Shown here: one piece after another, positions 33,601-45,300 of the stretch | How the letters are laid out: each line of letters starts with the position of its first letter | How positions within the stretch are numbered: position 1 is the first letter of the stretch | Assembly: GCA_001643675.2 (NCBI GenBank) | Contig: LSRY02000041.1 | Coordinates: forward strand, 126,501 to 190,500 | Length of the DNA: 64,000 nt | Direction: 5' to 3' | DNA from: Monocercomonoides exilis | Taxonomy: Eukaryota; Preaxostyla; Oxymonadida; Polymastigidae | Made by a program: the position numbers and the translations under genes | The notes under the pieces: generated by a model | Database searches by the model: none | Told to the model about the DNA's origin: nothing | What the model saw: the letters and a program-made list of their open reading frames with translations, nothing else

Positions 33601-34697
33601 AATATTTGAATAAATGAAATTATGCTAAATGAATGTGAATATCTTTTATTGATGATTTTCAATCTGTCTGTTTGTTTCTCTTTGATTAGATGGCTTCTCA
33701 TCCGAAATGTATTCAGAATCTGAACTTATTAAGCCCAATGTGATGATATGCACCATAGAATTTCTATTGTTTGTACTGGTTGTTTCTTTCTTGTCTTCAC
33801 AAGTCTCAATTAATGCTTCAATATTTTTATTAATTCTCTTTCTTTCTCTTTCTCTTTCTTATTTATTTATTTATTTTCTTCCTCTTTCTTTTCACTCGAC
33901 TTTATTTGATAATCTATTTACCATCTTTTGTTAATGCCAGCCATCCATTAAAGCGCGACTACTTCAGTGCTCTTCTTTTGATGGACAAGTTTCTCTCAAC
34001 GAAGATCTTTAAAAGGGCAGACGAACGTCTGAAGAACTTGTATTACTATCGCCTGCACGACTTTGTGTTTATCCGCGATGAAGACTTGAACTACGAGGCA
34101 CTTCTGCAAATGAGTGCGCTGTGCATGAAGAAGAAAGCGAACATTTCCATTCTGTTTCCAGATGAGGTTCTGGAGCACTTCATCAGCTTCATCATCCCCC
34201 AGGCTACACGATTTACTCGCATCAGTCTGATGTACCATCTGTGGGAGCTGATGGCCCAGAGGATGCCTGTGTATATGTCAGCCATGCGCCTTGGGTATGT
34301 CGATATGGTCATGGGATTTATGCGCTCAAGAGAGAAGAAGGATGTTTCTGATGCAATCGACCACATCAGGGACATGTTCTACTCGATGGGCGAGATTTCA
34401 GAAAAAGCATTCGAAAATAAGAAATATCGCAATTTTCTTCAACAAATCAACGAAACAGTGAATAAAAAACTGAAATTAACTGACGATTTGAAACTTGATC
34501 TGCTTAATCCAACAAGAGAGTATTTGGAAGGAGGGTTGCAATATTTGATGGATCAGTGTTTTGAAATGGAGACATCAAAAAAGCAGTTTTCGTTTCCAAC
34601 CACAATTGAGCGATATGTTGAGTTTTTAATACCGCATGCAATAAGTTCTTATGCATCTATGAAAGAGCTTCAGAAGAAGAAAAAAGGTTATCATTAA
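27608..34697 (+). CDS. Large armadillo/HEAT-like protein with Ser-rich and charged insertions
   Basis: Eleven proposed exons: 27,608-27,751 (least certain), 27,827-27,917, 27,989-28,065, 28,125-28,229, 28,282-28,325, 28,388-30,909, 31,008-31,095, 31,329-31,470, 31,668-33,588, 33,690-33,768 and 33,941-34,697. All phases agree, about 1,989 residues. The parts outside low-complexity sequence look like paired helices of an ARM/HEAT solenoid, for example LLIRIFDALYL-MSTEDSRYAAL, ACFQTHIFHQAIRIIPQ, TTLNCLRLLQEAVRDSNEQR and ISLMYHLWELMAQRMPVYMS. Between them lie five long poly-Ser tracts, an acidic segment and a Glu/Arg/Lys coiled-coil stretch of about 300 residues (32,570-33,530). I do not recognise the family. 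The gene could be a scaffold or adaptor, but nothing in the sequence says which. The small exon at 33,690-33,768 and the donor at 30,910 are the weakest joins. Confidence 0.6.
31235..31288 (+). repeat. (CTAT/CTGT)n tetranucleotide repeat in an intron
   Basis: About thirteen CTAT or CTGT units lie within the intron between the proposed exons ending at 31,095 and starting at 31,329 of the armadillo-like gene. The open frame over it is a repeat artefact. Confidence 0.8.
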
Positions 34698-35189
34698 TGA
34701 TTCTGATGTGAATTTGACTTTTTGCTTTGTTCTAAACAAAATGTAAATAAATATGTTTCTTATAGAAGATTTTCCTTTTTTTCAAATTTGATATTTGTAT
34801 TTTTGGAAGCAAATGGTTATTCTCTGATCATGAAAAAAGACGGATTTCTCGACAAAATAATTTTGATAAGAAATAATTTATAAATAAGATTCATCAAAAC
34901 ACTTTGTTATTTGCTTCTAAAAAAGGAAGGATGAACGAATGATATACGGACTGAATATTTCAGAGAATGTTCATCTCATAATAATATCACATTCCTTCTG
35001 TTTTTCTTTTTTCCCAAAACCTCAATGACGCTTCCAACATGCAGCAGATATCAATAAGTCTTGTTCCCTTTCAAACAAATCACTCAAATGTTAAATAAAA
35101 CAATTTTTTCACAACAAACTATGAATATGCAAAATAATCCTTGAAAGTAATATCTCCTTCAAAGTCATTATCAAATTTTCAGAAATGTT
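34698..35189. other. Spacer downstream of the armadillo-like gene
   Basis: AT-rich. An AATAAA-type polyadenylation signal lies at about 34,744-34,750 (GTAAATAAATATG), about 50 bases after the stop codon of the armadillo-like gene. Nothing else is recognisable. Confidence 0.5.
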
Positions 35190-35640
35190 TTTCACTTTAA
35201 CAAATGATCACATCTTCGTGTCCTTCATCTACAATCTTTTCAAATATCACCCTTTAATGTTATTCCATGTAATGAAATTTTCTTTCTCAAATACAATTCT
35301 CTCCAAGGTAATCCCAAATTGTGAAAAAGAATCTCGAACATACTCGTTTTGTTCATCCTTCAGTATTAATAGAAATGTTACCTCCAAAATGATTTCTACA
35401 GATCCTTTTTTTCAGCAAGTCGTACACATTTTTGCTGTGATGATTCATAATTGAAATAAAAGCATTGACGCTTTGTTCAATAATCTCTTTGATGTTTCCC
35501 TTTGATAATTTACAAAGCATTATCAAGCATTCAATCAGTTCGAAGTTCAATATTTTGTTCAAATGACTGTCAGAAATATACTCATTGATTGAAGCACACA
35601 ACCTTATAATTATTCACATTTCTTTCTTTTCTCTTTCTCA
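35190..35640 (-). pseudogene. Relic of an armadillo-like gene on the minus strand
   Basis: On the minus strand, after an acceptor-like ATTATAAG, about 82 codons read SINEYISDSHLNKILNFELI, ECLIMLCKLSKGNIKEIIEQ and SVNAFISIMNHHSKNVYDLL, which look like consecutive solenoid helices. After HFGG the frame closes. Coding-like sequence continues in another frame (DEQNEYVRDSFSQFGITLER) and then a third (VIFEKIVDEGHEDVIIC, stop). The intervals are 15-24 nt, shorter than any other intron here, so frameshifts and decay are more likely than splicing. No start codon is evident. Confidence 0.4.
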
Positions 35641-36389
35641 TTTGTCCTTTCTCTTCCAATCCACTCATTCTGTAAGCTCTTCCAATTCTGACGCTGCTTC
35701 CTAAATCAAACACTGTTCGAACACAGAAACTGCACCCAATTCATAAGTTGAATTTCATCTGTTTATTAAAAGGTAAAAAATCTATTGATAAACAAGATGT
35801 GATATTTTGCATTTTTCCAGAAGAAAATTAGCAAATTGTTGAATATTGTTCAGAAACAAGAAAATTTCAATGATCAGTTTTTTTATTTTTAAAAATAAAC
35901 AATTGTCTATGACTTGAATTCATTATTATGATAAAAATAACATCTGAAACTTTTATACTCACATTGATTTTAAAACTTCTTTTAAAAAGCTGTTTATTTG
36001 AGATTTCAAATTAAATCTGATTATGTTTTATGAATTTTCTGGTATTGCTTTTTTTCATCGTTAAGAATACATTGTGCCTTTTTTGTGTAATAATTTAAAG
36101 TATATTTTTAGAAGAAATAGCATCATAAATCAAAATATTTTTATTTTTATTTCAAAAATAACTTTTAGATTTCTTGGGAAAATAATCAAAAAAACAAAGA
36201 CAATATAAAAATAGTAAATTTAAATTATATTCAAATGAACTCAAAATTTTGCACGAAAGCTCAATATTCGTTTTTTTGAAAAAGACTTGATCCAACCATA
36301 CAGCCAACTTTTATTATTTGATTAATTTATTATTTTTTTGTTCAAGCCAAATTGGAAATTGTTGAAAAGGGTTATTTGCATTTTTCCCA
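35641..36389. other. AT-rich spacer, presumed promoter region of the pocket-protein gene
   Basis: About 750 bases of AT-rich sequence with stops in every frame, leading to the ATG at 36,390. No motif is recognised. Confidence 0.5.
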
Positions 36390-39300
36390 ATGCTAAAAGA
36401 GCCTGAAATAGGTTAAAAATATTTATTTACTCATTTGAAAAAGATAACAAGTTTTGAATATTTTTATTTATTTCTTGTCAACCCTTGAAATCACAGGAAA
36501 TTTATTTAAAAAATGCAACCGTTTTGATATATCATTAGCGTCTAAAGTCTTTGTTCCTGAAAGAAAGGCATTGCTTGATCTTCTTCAAGAAGTCATAAAT
36601 CAATCCTCGAGATCACATTTATCCTCCCTGATTCCAGAGCTATTCGCTGATGTTCGCTCACTAATTCTTCGTTTAAATTTGTACGAAGCGAATCGATCGA
36701 CAAATGTCGTGGATCTCTTTCGATATACTCGGAGAGTTATTGATTTGAAAGAAAATGAACTGAAGCGAAATATGCTAAAGCGTTATCAAAAAATTCATTA
36801 TCGCTACCAAGAAGAACAACTTAAATTGAACACTGTGCATTCACATAACTTATTAAACTTCACTTTAAATCCGACTACCCCAAGAACCAGATTACCATCA
36901 GGTCGCTTTTTGGATGATCCGATTCATTTGGCCCAAAACACATATCGAAGAATTAGAGATGGAATGGATATAAAAGCTGCACTCACTCTTTACGAGAAAG
37001 ATAACATACGAGAAAAGCATGATCAAAGTGATCGTACAAAAACAACTCAAAATGCGACACGTGAAGAAATGGAGCATCCAAATCATTTTGCGTCGATGTA
37101 TTCTTCTCCCATATTTCCCCACAGCGCACACTTGGGCGACAATTCGCCCTCCTCTGCATCGACATTCTACTTGTTGCTCTCTCCACCAAAGTCATCAGAG
37201 CTTCGTATGCCTGTCTTAACACAGCCGAGCAAGCTGCAGTCAACAACAACAAATCCTTTGAAGAATGAGAGACAAAATGAGAGCATTCATCTTCCTCGTG
37301 TTTCAGCAAGGGCTGTTGGTGGGCACGTGACCATTCAAGATGAAGGGATTGATTACGCTTCAGCAACATCTCATTCCATTTCTGAAGGATTTTGGAAATC
37401 TAATGAAAGAAAAACGGAAATGAATGAGGAACAAAAGAAAACATACAACCAGAAAGGACAGAAAAGCATGCAAGTCACATCTCAGTTGCCTGCCAAATCA
37501 GCCTCATCATCGAAACTGACTGATTCAGCAAAGAGCATTCTTGATAGAATGCAGAATTGTTCATTCTCTTCTCTTCCACTCAACAAGTTCACTCAAACAA
37601 AGGTGAATGCAGAAGATAAGACAAACACTGCAACTGATTACAAACAGCAGCTTATTTCATTTTTCTTTCCAACTGAAGCTGAACCAGCTAATTCACCGAT
37701 TGTCACAGCCACCACGCAAATCTTTGTGTTCTTGTTTCTGTTGACACTTCGTCAGCAGAAGGAAGAGGCAGAACTGAATGGGAAATGCTTTCACTCTGAG
37801 AACTGGATGTTGGAGCTGGTTGAGTTCTGCTCAGAGCCACACAGCAAAAACAATAATGACTCGAATGAATCATCAAATAGCTGCAATGCAAAGAATGAAA
37901 TGAACATCAGTTTGCCAATGAGAAGGACAAGTTCAAATGCAAATGACATATTTATGAATGGTTCATATTCTTCCTTTTCATCATTTACTTCATCATCATC
38001 TCCTCCTTCTTCTTCTCTTTCACCATATCGCTCAACTCATTCCTCATCCAATTTCACCAACATTCCCTTCTTTTTGTCCTCTTCTTTTCTTCGCTGCCTC
38101 TCTTTGCTGTCTGCTCAGCTCCTGTTTGCTGTATGTGATGCTCCTCTTTCTGCTATTTCTGCTCTCCGCCCGTTTTTCGGAGTGTCTGCAATGGATTGGC
38201 TCTTCTCCTCTGACTTTGTACTTTCTCTTCTCTCTTCTTCTTCTTCCTCTTCTTCTCATTCTTCTCCATCTTCATCTTCATTATCATCATCATCATCAAT
38301 TGATTCATCATCATCATCTTCTTCTTCTTTTCTTCCTCTTCCTAAAAGTGCTCTGCAAACATTCGAAGCACTTTCAGCTGATGTTGTTTCGAGACAATTG
38401 TGGGAATCGTCCTCTTTCGATACAAAAGTCAGCGAAGGAATATTTTCTATGTTCCGATCCAAACAAGAAGTTGCCTCCAATTTGAGAGCGAAGCACACTT
38501 CAGACAGACTGAAGAAGAATGATAGTTTGAATAGAAATATCTGCTTTTTTTCAAAATAAATTTAATATTTTATTTTTTATCTGAATGCAATTTTTTATTT
38601 ATTTTTACCTTCAAAAAAAATGATTTTTCATTTTTTTCTTTCCTTATTTTGAATTTCACTCTTTTACTTTCTTCTTTCTCTCCTAACACTTTCAATGCTT
38701 ATCAAATATAGTCATCAGCGCATCTGCCAAGTCACAGCTGCTGAGTGCCTCGAATGAGGTCACAGAACAATATGCTCCTTTGACTGAGACATTGAAATGC
38801 ATCCATCATCACAGACGATTTATGAACGACCAGGAATATTCCACAAACACTCAACAGCCTTCTTTTTCTGATGCTCAGTCAAATAACAGCTCAATTTCAT
38901 CATCATCATCAACATCTTCTTCTTCTTCTTCTTCCTCCTCCTCCTCTTCCTCTTCCTCTCAATCTTCTTCCTCTTCCCTTCATCCAAAGAAGATCACCCC
39001 CAGTTTCGGAGGCTGTTTGGGGAGGATGGCGCAGATGGTGCATGTTCTCCACAAAACATCTTCTTCTGAACACAAATCAGTTCTGTCAGCTGCACTCAGA
39101 CAGAAAGAGAAGAATGAGGCGATCGCAATGGCATCTGGAGATGTGGTTGTTGCGGAGTGGCTGAAGAGAAATGTGAAGGAAGAAGAGGAAGAAGAAAGAA
39201 AAGAAGGAAAAATTGATGAAGAAAAAGAAAAAGAAAAATTTTCAAGTTCATCGTCATCATCGTCTTCTCCTTCTTCCTCATTTTCAGCTTCTCCTTCTTC

Positions 39301-42300
39301 TCCTCCTCCTTCTTTGCTGTCTCCAACACTCAGATCAGACTCATTTCAGCTCTCAAAGAACAAAACAGCAGACTCTCGCATTCATCCTCGTCTGCGCACA
39401 GCCAATCTTCCTCGCTCGCCTCTTTCAACACACACTTCATCTGCTCCATCACCATCCATTTCACCTTCTCCTTTCTCTTCTTTATCATCTTCTTCCTCCT
39501 CCTCTTCTTCTTCTTCGTCGTCGTCGTCATCTTCTTCATCATCATCTTCTTCTTCTCTTCCACCTTCTTCTCTTTCTCCCTTGTCCAACTCCACCTCCTT
39601 CCAGAAGTTAAGTTCTGCCAAGAAGATCAAGCGCCTCAAGAAGGATTCGAACCTTCGCCTGCTGTCGAGCCGTGTGTTGCGCCATCTTCGCACTCTTCAG
39701 AATGAGCAACTGGAGAAAGAGCTACTTCAACAACAGCAGCAGCAAATGAGGATGAACCAGCAGATGAGTCAACAGCAACAGCAGCAGCAGCGGATGAACA
39801 GTTTTACTCCAACTGTCAGATTTGAGCTTCCACCTTCTGATGAGTCTGCTTCAAATGAGACATCAAATGAGGGTAATGGGCAGATGGAGGTGGAAGAGGA
39901 AAGACAAACTTCTGTTGGGAATGCAACAGCAGATGCAATTGACACAGCAAGTGTGAATGAAAGTGGAAGTGTCAATGACAATAGCAATGGAAGTTTCAAT
40001 ATGAATGAGAATATGAGTGAGAATGGCAGTTATGCTGCTTCATTAACTTCTTCTCTGTCTCCCTCTGTTTCTCTTCCTCTTTCCTCTTCTCATTCAACAT
40101 ATCTTCCCCATCTTCCCCACTCATCTCATCCATCTCAACTAACACTCTCTGCACAAGTTCCTCTTTTATCTCTTAATTCTTCTTCTCCTTCTCTTTCATC
40201 CCTTTCCTCCTTTTCTTCTCTCTCTCCTCTCCCTTCTCTCTCCTCTCCTTCTTCAAGCAGCGTCCGAACAAGATCTCTTGCTGCATCTGACAGACGTGCC
40301 GGCTTCTGCAAAGAGCACATCCCAGCGCCGTTGGAATACGAAGAGCAGCTGTACTCAATCTTCACTCCGCCTTCGTCGCCTGTGAAGAAAGAAGGAAACA
40401 TGCTTCTCTCTGGCCATTCAGCTGTTTATTCTGCTTCTGCTTCTATTTCTTCTTCTCGCCCAATACTCTCATCTTCATATTCTGTCTCTTTCACTCCTTC
40501 CTTCACTCCTTCTGTTCCTTCTACCATTTCTCCTTCAACTTCCTTCCTTCCTTCTTCTGCTTCTGTTTCTTCCTCTTCTATTTCTCCTGTCTCATCCATC
40601 TTGCCTATCTCCCCAATCTCCACTCTCCCTTCTGTCCCTTCTCTTCCTTCTGCTGCCTCTTCTCCTTCTTCTCCTTCTGACTCTGATGCTGACATGCCCC
40701 CAAATAATCGCTTCATCCACTCACTAAGCAAGTCTCTGTCTGAAATACTGTCAAAGAAATCAGCAGAAATCACAACTATTTCATCTTCTGGTAATCTTCC
40801 TCAGCCAACTAAATCTATTTTGGCTTCTTCTTCTTCTTCTTCTTCTTCTTCTTCTTCATTTGTTCTTTCCCATACCTCCAGTCTCCCAACCCCCTCCACT
40901 TCGATCTATGCCATTCTCTCTCAGCGCTCAGATGAAGAGCTGCTGTGTCTGATTGAATCATATCTGGCTGATTCAATGAAGAAGACGAAGAAGCGCATCA
41001 AAATGGAATTCAACGAAGAAGAGAGGGAACTGATGGAGTTGAGAAGAAGCAAGAAAGAACGATTGAAGCAGCTGAGGGCAGTGCGAGCAGCAGAGAAAGC
41101 AGAAGAAGAGAGGAGGAGGAGGAAGAGCGAGATGAAAGCGAAAGAGGAGAAGGAGGCGCTGCAAGCAGAGGCCGAGCGGATGATGGAGAACAGCACATAT
41201 GCTGTGCTTAGACAGAAGGCGCTGATTGCACAAATAGGAAATGACATCCCAAAAGTGCAGAGGATGTTCCCAGCTGCTGCAAAGTGTTTGGAGTGGAACA
41301 TAACAAAAGGAATTGAATGGTTGGCTCATGAAAATATCACTTACAGAGAATTGGCAAATAATCCGGATTTCCCAACGTTGGGCTTTGGAATAATAATATC
41401 TCCTTCTGAAGCACGCAAGAATCCATCATTATTATTATTATCTTCTTCCTCTTCTTCATCTTCCTCCTCCTCCTCCACAAAACACCCCACCAATCATATG
41501 ACCTCTCCTCCTTCCATCGCCAACACCAAAGCAATTGACAAGAGTGTTTCTATTCTCCTTCGCCGTGCCGAAAGCATCGCCTCCTCCTCTCATTCTGCCT
41601 TCGTCTTCCACTCTGTCGACTTTGTTGTGCTCAAAGTGACCCGCCTCTTCTCCTCCCGCGCCTTCGTCCTGGCTGCCTCGCTGGGACTGTCTGGTGCTGA
41701 GCTCACTGCCATCTGGAGGCTGTTTGTGTTGTGTGTGTCTTCTGCCCATTCGCTCGTGCTGCTGCCAAATCAATCGCTCCACACGCTGTTTGTGGGGTGT
41801 GTCTACGTCGTCGCTGCCATCTTCGCACAGACGGTGCTGTCAACACTGTTTGAGCAGGAGGTGGATGATGTTGATGAACTGATGGAGAAGGAAGAAGGAG
41901 AAGGAAGAGGAAATGGAGAAGGAGATGATATGATCATAACAAACAACAAAGACACACCAAGATGGGTGTATCAGCTGTTTGAGGGAGAGAAAGAGAAAGA
42001 AGAGAGGAAGGATCTGCTAAAGAAGAGGCAGCAGCAGCGGAAGGAGATGCGGAATTCGCAGCTGCTTTCGAATGGTGTTGTGTTTTCGCAGTGGTGTGAG
42101 GCGTTTGTGAGGTATTCGCTTGTTGGGCTGACAACAGACAGGATTCTGCAGCCACGTGCATTTCTGAGCAGTGTCAGTGCAGTGGATCCATCAAAGAGTT
42201 CAGTGGCTGAGCTGATGAAGCAGAAGAAGAAGGAGAAGAAGGAGATGGAGAAGAAACAGAAGATGATGACAATGATGAATCAGAACAACGCAACTTTCAG

Positions 42301-45300
42301 TGGAAATGGAGCGAGTTCATCTGATTCTCTGATGAATAGCAACATCAATCGTGTCAGCAATGAAGCAGGATTCAAAGAAGTCAACAAAAATGCGAATAAA
42401 AGCACAAAAAAGACAAATCCATCCATTCTGACGCTGTCACAGATCATCTCCACATACTGCAGATGCTTCCCTTCTGTCACAAACACATTGGAATCGAATC
42501 GATTCAATCAAAATGCAACTGGCTTTTCTGAAAAAGCTAACAAAAGTGCTGTTTCTGTTGGCTCTGCCACTCCTCCTCTGACTCCAACATTTTCTCCGCC
42601 TTCTTCTCCATCTCTCACTCCTTCAATGTCTTCTTCTTCGTTCTCTCCTTCCTCTTTTCCTTCCTCTCCTTCTTCCTCATCCTCTTCTTCCTCTTCTTTT
42701 GGTATTCCAACAGCATCGCTTGCTTCTTCTCCTCTTCTTCCGTCTGTCACATCATCTTCCACTTCATCTGAACATTCCAATCAATTCAATCACCAGCATC
42801 ATTGTTCATCATCATCTTCTTCTTCTTCTTCTTCTTCTTCTTCCTCCTCCTCCTCTTCATCTTCATCTTCATCTTTCCATTTCTCTTCCCTCCCTCTTTT
42901 CCTCCAGCCCCGTTTCGTCGCCCATTACATCAACACTCTCTTCATTCCTGAGCTCCATCGTGAATTGGACGGCATATCAGCTGCGTTTGAGGCAGAGCTG
43001 AGAGATTTCGAAAAGCAGAGAGCGAATTACGTGGCTGAACAGCAGCGAGTGAAGGACAAAGAGAAGTCAGCGCCAAAAGGCGCACTCAGAAATATGCAGG
43101 TCATTCCGAAATCTTTGCGTTCTTCTTCTTCTTCTTCCTCCTCCTCCTCTTCTGCTTCCTCTTCTTCCTCTTCATCATCATCTTCTTCTTCTCATGAGAA
43201 TTCAACAGCACTTGTGCCTCTTTCACATCCATCGACCAATTATTACTATGGAATGAAGCAGAGGAACATTCCTCACCCTCAGCTGATGCCTCCTCCTGGT
43301 TCATCATCTTCTTCTGCTTCTTCTTCAACTTCTTCTGTTTCTTTTCGTTCTCGTTTATCTTCCTCTTCTTTAACTTCTTCTTCTTCTTCTCATTTCTCCT
43401 CTCTTTCCTCCACCGCCTCTCGTCTTTTGGGCAAGTCTTCTTTGAATTCTCGTCTTTCCATTGTTCCCTCACACTCCCGGCGCTCCAGCAAGCATCAAGC
43501 ACATCCTCCACTTAGCCCTCTCACTCGCACACAGACACAGCCACAAACACAGACGCAAAAGATGAACATCAACAACTTGCTGAGAAGTGCTAATGATGAA
43601 GTGAAAATGGAGAAAGAGAGAGAGAAAGAGAGAGAAAGAGAGAAAGAAAGAGAGAGAAATGGAAGTGGAAGTGGAATGGGAATGGCTCCATTGAATGAAG
43701 CGCCGAGTGTTCTGTCTCAAACAGTGAAGCAGATGAAGAAAGAGATGATTGAGATAAGCAAAGGAGATGTTGTGAAAAGAGAAGAAGACATGATCGGTGA
43801 GGATGGTGACAAGGGAAGAATAACACCAACAAATTCAACAGAAATGACATCAGATGCTTCTGCTCCTTCATCAGAAGCATCAACTGTAATAGCATCTTCA
43901 ATAACTTCTTCTTCTGCTGCTTCTGCTGCTTCAAATACTTCTTTTCCTCCTGCAACCTCATCATCCATTCCATCAAAGCAATTGCCTTCTCCCCGTTCTC
44001 CTTCAAAGAGAAGAAAGGGCATTCCATCTTCTTCTTCCTCTTCATCCTCCTCTCCTTCTCCTTCCTCTTCTCCCTCGTCTTCGCCCAATCCTTCCTCCAC
44101 CCCCAATTCCCCTCTTCCCCCTCATCCCTCTTCTCCCCTTCGCCATCAGCTGTCTGCCTCAGACATCGTCGAAGGGAAGAGACAAGTGCATGCTCCAAAG
44201 ATGTTAGACCTCGACTTCCGAAAGCCACACAGGGGAAAGCCAAAAAGAGGGAAGAAGATGATTGGGAAAGAGAATTCATTGTTTGCAGCGAGAGAGGCGA
44301 GGGAAGAAGGAGAAGATAGAGAGGAGAGGGAAGAAAGAGGAGGAAGTGGAATGGATAGCAATGGTGAAGGTGTAAGTGAAGGTGTGTCATCAGATAGAGA
44401 CAAGATGGATGAAAGTGACTCACTTGGATTTCTGAGTGAAGACGGAGAGTCTGCAAAGGAAGGGAAGAAAGAAGAAGAGGAAGAGAAGGAGGATGAGAAG
44501 AAGAAAGAAGGAAATGAAAATGAAAATGGGAATGACAATGAAGATGTTAACAACACAGTGAGTGATCCAAACAAAGTCAGTGAAGAACAACAAACTTACA
44601 CAAAAGAGGAAGAAGGAAGCTCAAATTCACTCAATCTTCAGTCTTCTTCTTCTTCTTCCACTTCTTCCACTTCTTCTGTGGCAAACAAAACAGAATCGCC
44701 TGGAAAATCAGTCAGAACAGCTGCCTCAACACACGCCCCGAATAAATTCTCTCCTCAAATCAAACTTTCGCGCAGGGCGAGAACAACAACACGCACATCG
44801 AAGTTGCTCAAAGCTGCAAATTTGCTACAGAATAATACAACTTCTGCTTCTTCTGCTTCTTCTTCCGCCTCTGCATCGTCAAATGCTGGCTTTCCAACTG
44901 CCTCTTTCCCTATATCAAATGCTCAAGCCAAGAATCCCTCTTCATCATCATCTTCTTCTTCTTCTGTTTCACTGCTGAGCATTCCATCAACTGCATTTGG
45001 AAGAACTCTCAAAAGAAGCGGCGGGAGAAAAGCGCTTGCTGCATTCAAGCGGACAATCTATAAAAAAGCACATACAGGCTCAAGAATTGCTCCACCCGAG
45101 TTCAAATCAGAAGTACTGGGGCTGACAAACAAGCTGGGTGGAATTAGCAATAACAACAATAACAATAACAATAATAGCAGCAAAAAGAAGAAGCTGTTGC
45201 GTGTGGGGATGGAGCAAGTGCCACTGGCTATTCCAAGAGGAAGACCTCCGAAGATGCGGAGGAAGAAGATGATGACGGCGATGGGGCTGAGTCAGCAGGG

